Positions 33,128 through 33,476 of a stretch of 33,476 nucleotides of DNA are shown in pieces. The DNA lies in contig JACPLA010000044.1 of the NCBI GenBank assembly GCA_016186715.1, positions 1 through 33,476 of the forward strand. Direction: 5' to 3'. Numbering within the stretch: the first letter of the stretch is position 1; each line of letters starts with the position of its first letter. The stretch comes from Ignavibacteriales bacterium (lineage in GTDB: Bacteria > Bacteroidota > Ignavibacteria > UBA10030). The notes beneath the pieces are model-generated. The model had not been told where the DNA came from and ran no database searches. It saw only the letters and a program-made list of their open reading frames with translations. Both the position numbers and the translations under genes were made by a program.

Positions 33128-33476
33128 ATGAAATACATGCTTTTCATTTTCGGTTTTCTGATTGCCCTTCCGTTGATGGAGTCGTCAAGTGTCTCCACCG
33201 AGGCCCACATGCAGGCGGTGTCCATGGGCGTCAGGGTCGGGCATGCCAGCTTTTTCTACCACCACCTTCGGCCTCACGGTGAATGGATCGAGATCGAGCC
33301 CGGGTTTTACGGTTGGCGGCCTGTTCAAGTCCGGCACGGTTGGCGGCCGTATCTCCATGGCCGCTGGGCGTGGACCGACTACGGGTGGTACTGGCATTCC
33401 TACGAGCCTTTTGGCTGGGCAGTCTTCCATTATGGTCGCTGGTACTTCGACGATTATTACGGCTGGATTTGGATTC
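33128..33476 (+). CDS. DUF6600-like secreted protein, 5' part only
   Basis: The gene starts at 33128 with GAGG about 8 nt upstream and runs off the window after 116 codons. The product has a signal peptide (MKYMLFIFGFLIALPLMESS) followed by aromatic-rich repeats: HGEWIEIEPGFYGWRP, HGRWAWTDYGWYWHS, GWAVFHYGRWYFDD and YYGWIWI. This W/Y/G pattern is characteristic of the DUF6600 family of secreted, often FecR-domain-linked proteins. Function is unknown; a surface or extracellular role is likely from the signal peptide. It is preceded by a candidate sigma-54 promoter and transcribed away from the minus-strand genes. Confidence 0.8.
   Translation, partial: MKYMLFIFGFLIALPLMESSSVSTEAHMQAVSMGVRVGHASFFYHHLRPHGEWIEIEPGFYGWRPVQVRHGWRPYLHGRWAWTDYGWYWHSYEPFGWAVFHYGRWYFDDYYGWIWI

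Noticed and set aside
32872-33282. Plus-strand open frame of 136 codons
   Set aside because: It is out of frame with the convincing DUF6600-like start at 33128, which has a signal peptide and aromatic repeats, and its upstream part lies in a repeat-filled spacer.

Overview
The window is a densely packed piece of a Gram-negative chromosome with moderate GC content. Cell-envelope genes dominate: LolA, UppP, beta-barrel proteins with signal peptides, an Lpp-like lipoprotein, and a TPR plus periplasmic-binding-fold protein. Many genes carry recognisable Shine-Dalgarno sequences, and two promoters have ordinary TTGnnn/TATnAT boxes with 17-bp spacers. This argues against core Bacteroidia and fits an FCB-group lineage such as Ignavibacteria, Chlorobiota or relatives. 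That placement is inference; no marker-gene phylogeny was possible. There is no phage, transposase, CRISPR array or defence island.

Almost everything is on the minus strand, so transcription runs from high to low coordinates. The right end (33476 to about 30986) holds the start of a plus-strand DUF6600-like secreted protein behind a candidate sigma-54 promoter, then a 61-aa hypothetical and guaA. Positions 30888-25485 hold an ABC ATPase/permease pair, a TPR protein and an LpoA-like TPR plus ligand-binding-fold protein. Positions 25405-22367 hold radC, a small Lpp-like lipoprotein and a LysM coiled-coil protein (one unit behind a near-consensus promoter, closed by a terminator), and phoH. mazG (21431-22210) is one of the few plus-strand genes.

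Positions 21274-20725 are an RNA region: tRNA-Ala(CGC), three degenerate downstream units that each regenerate the last ~18 nt of that tRNA with conserved hairpins, and the 102-nt SRP RNA. The tRNA-tail array is the most unusual structure in the window.

From 20406 down to 9211 nine genes follow with gaps of at most 25 nt or with short overlaps: rng, talC, gcvT, comB, ftsK, lolA, a flippase-like membrane protein, a two-domain sugar-type dehydrogenase and a beta-barrel protein. A second compact run (9110-3527) is uppP, a periplasmic cyclophilin, an NSS-family sodium symporter, a 37-residue MetS-like partner missed by length-filtered gene calling, holA, and a fusion of two polyprenol/phytol-kinase-like domains. 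The left end carries spmA, spmB and a beta-barrel protein. A possible 3' end of a plus-strand gene lies at the left edge.

Spacers between operons repeatedly contain AT-rich or pyrimidine-rich 'word' repeats (short reiterated motifs and their inversions), which look like a lineage-wide habit of the genome rather than genes.
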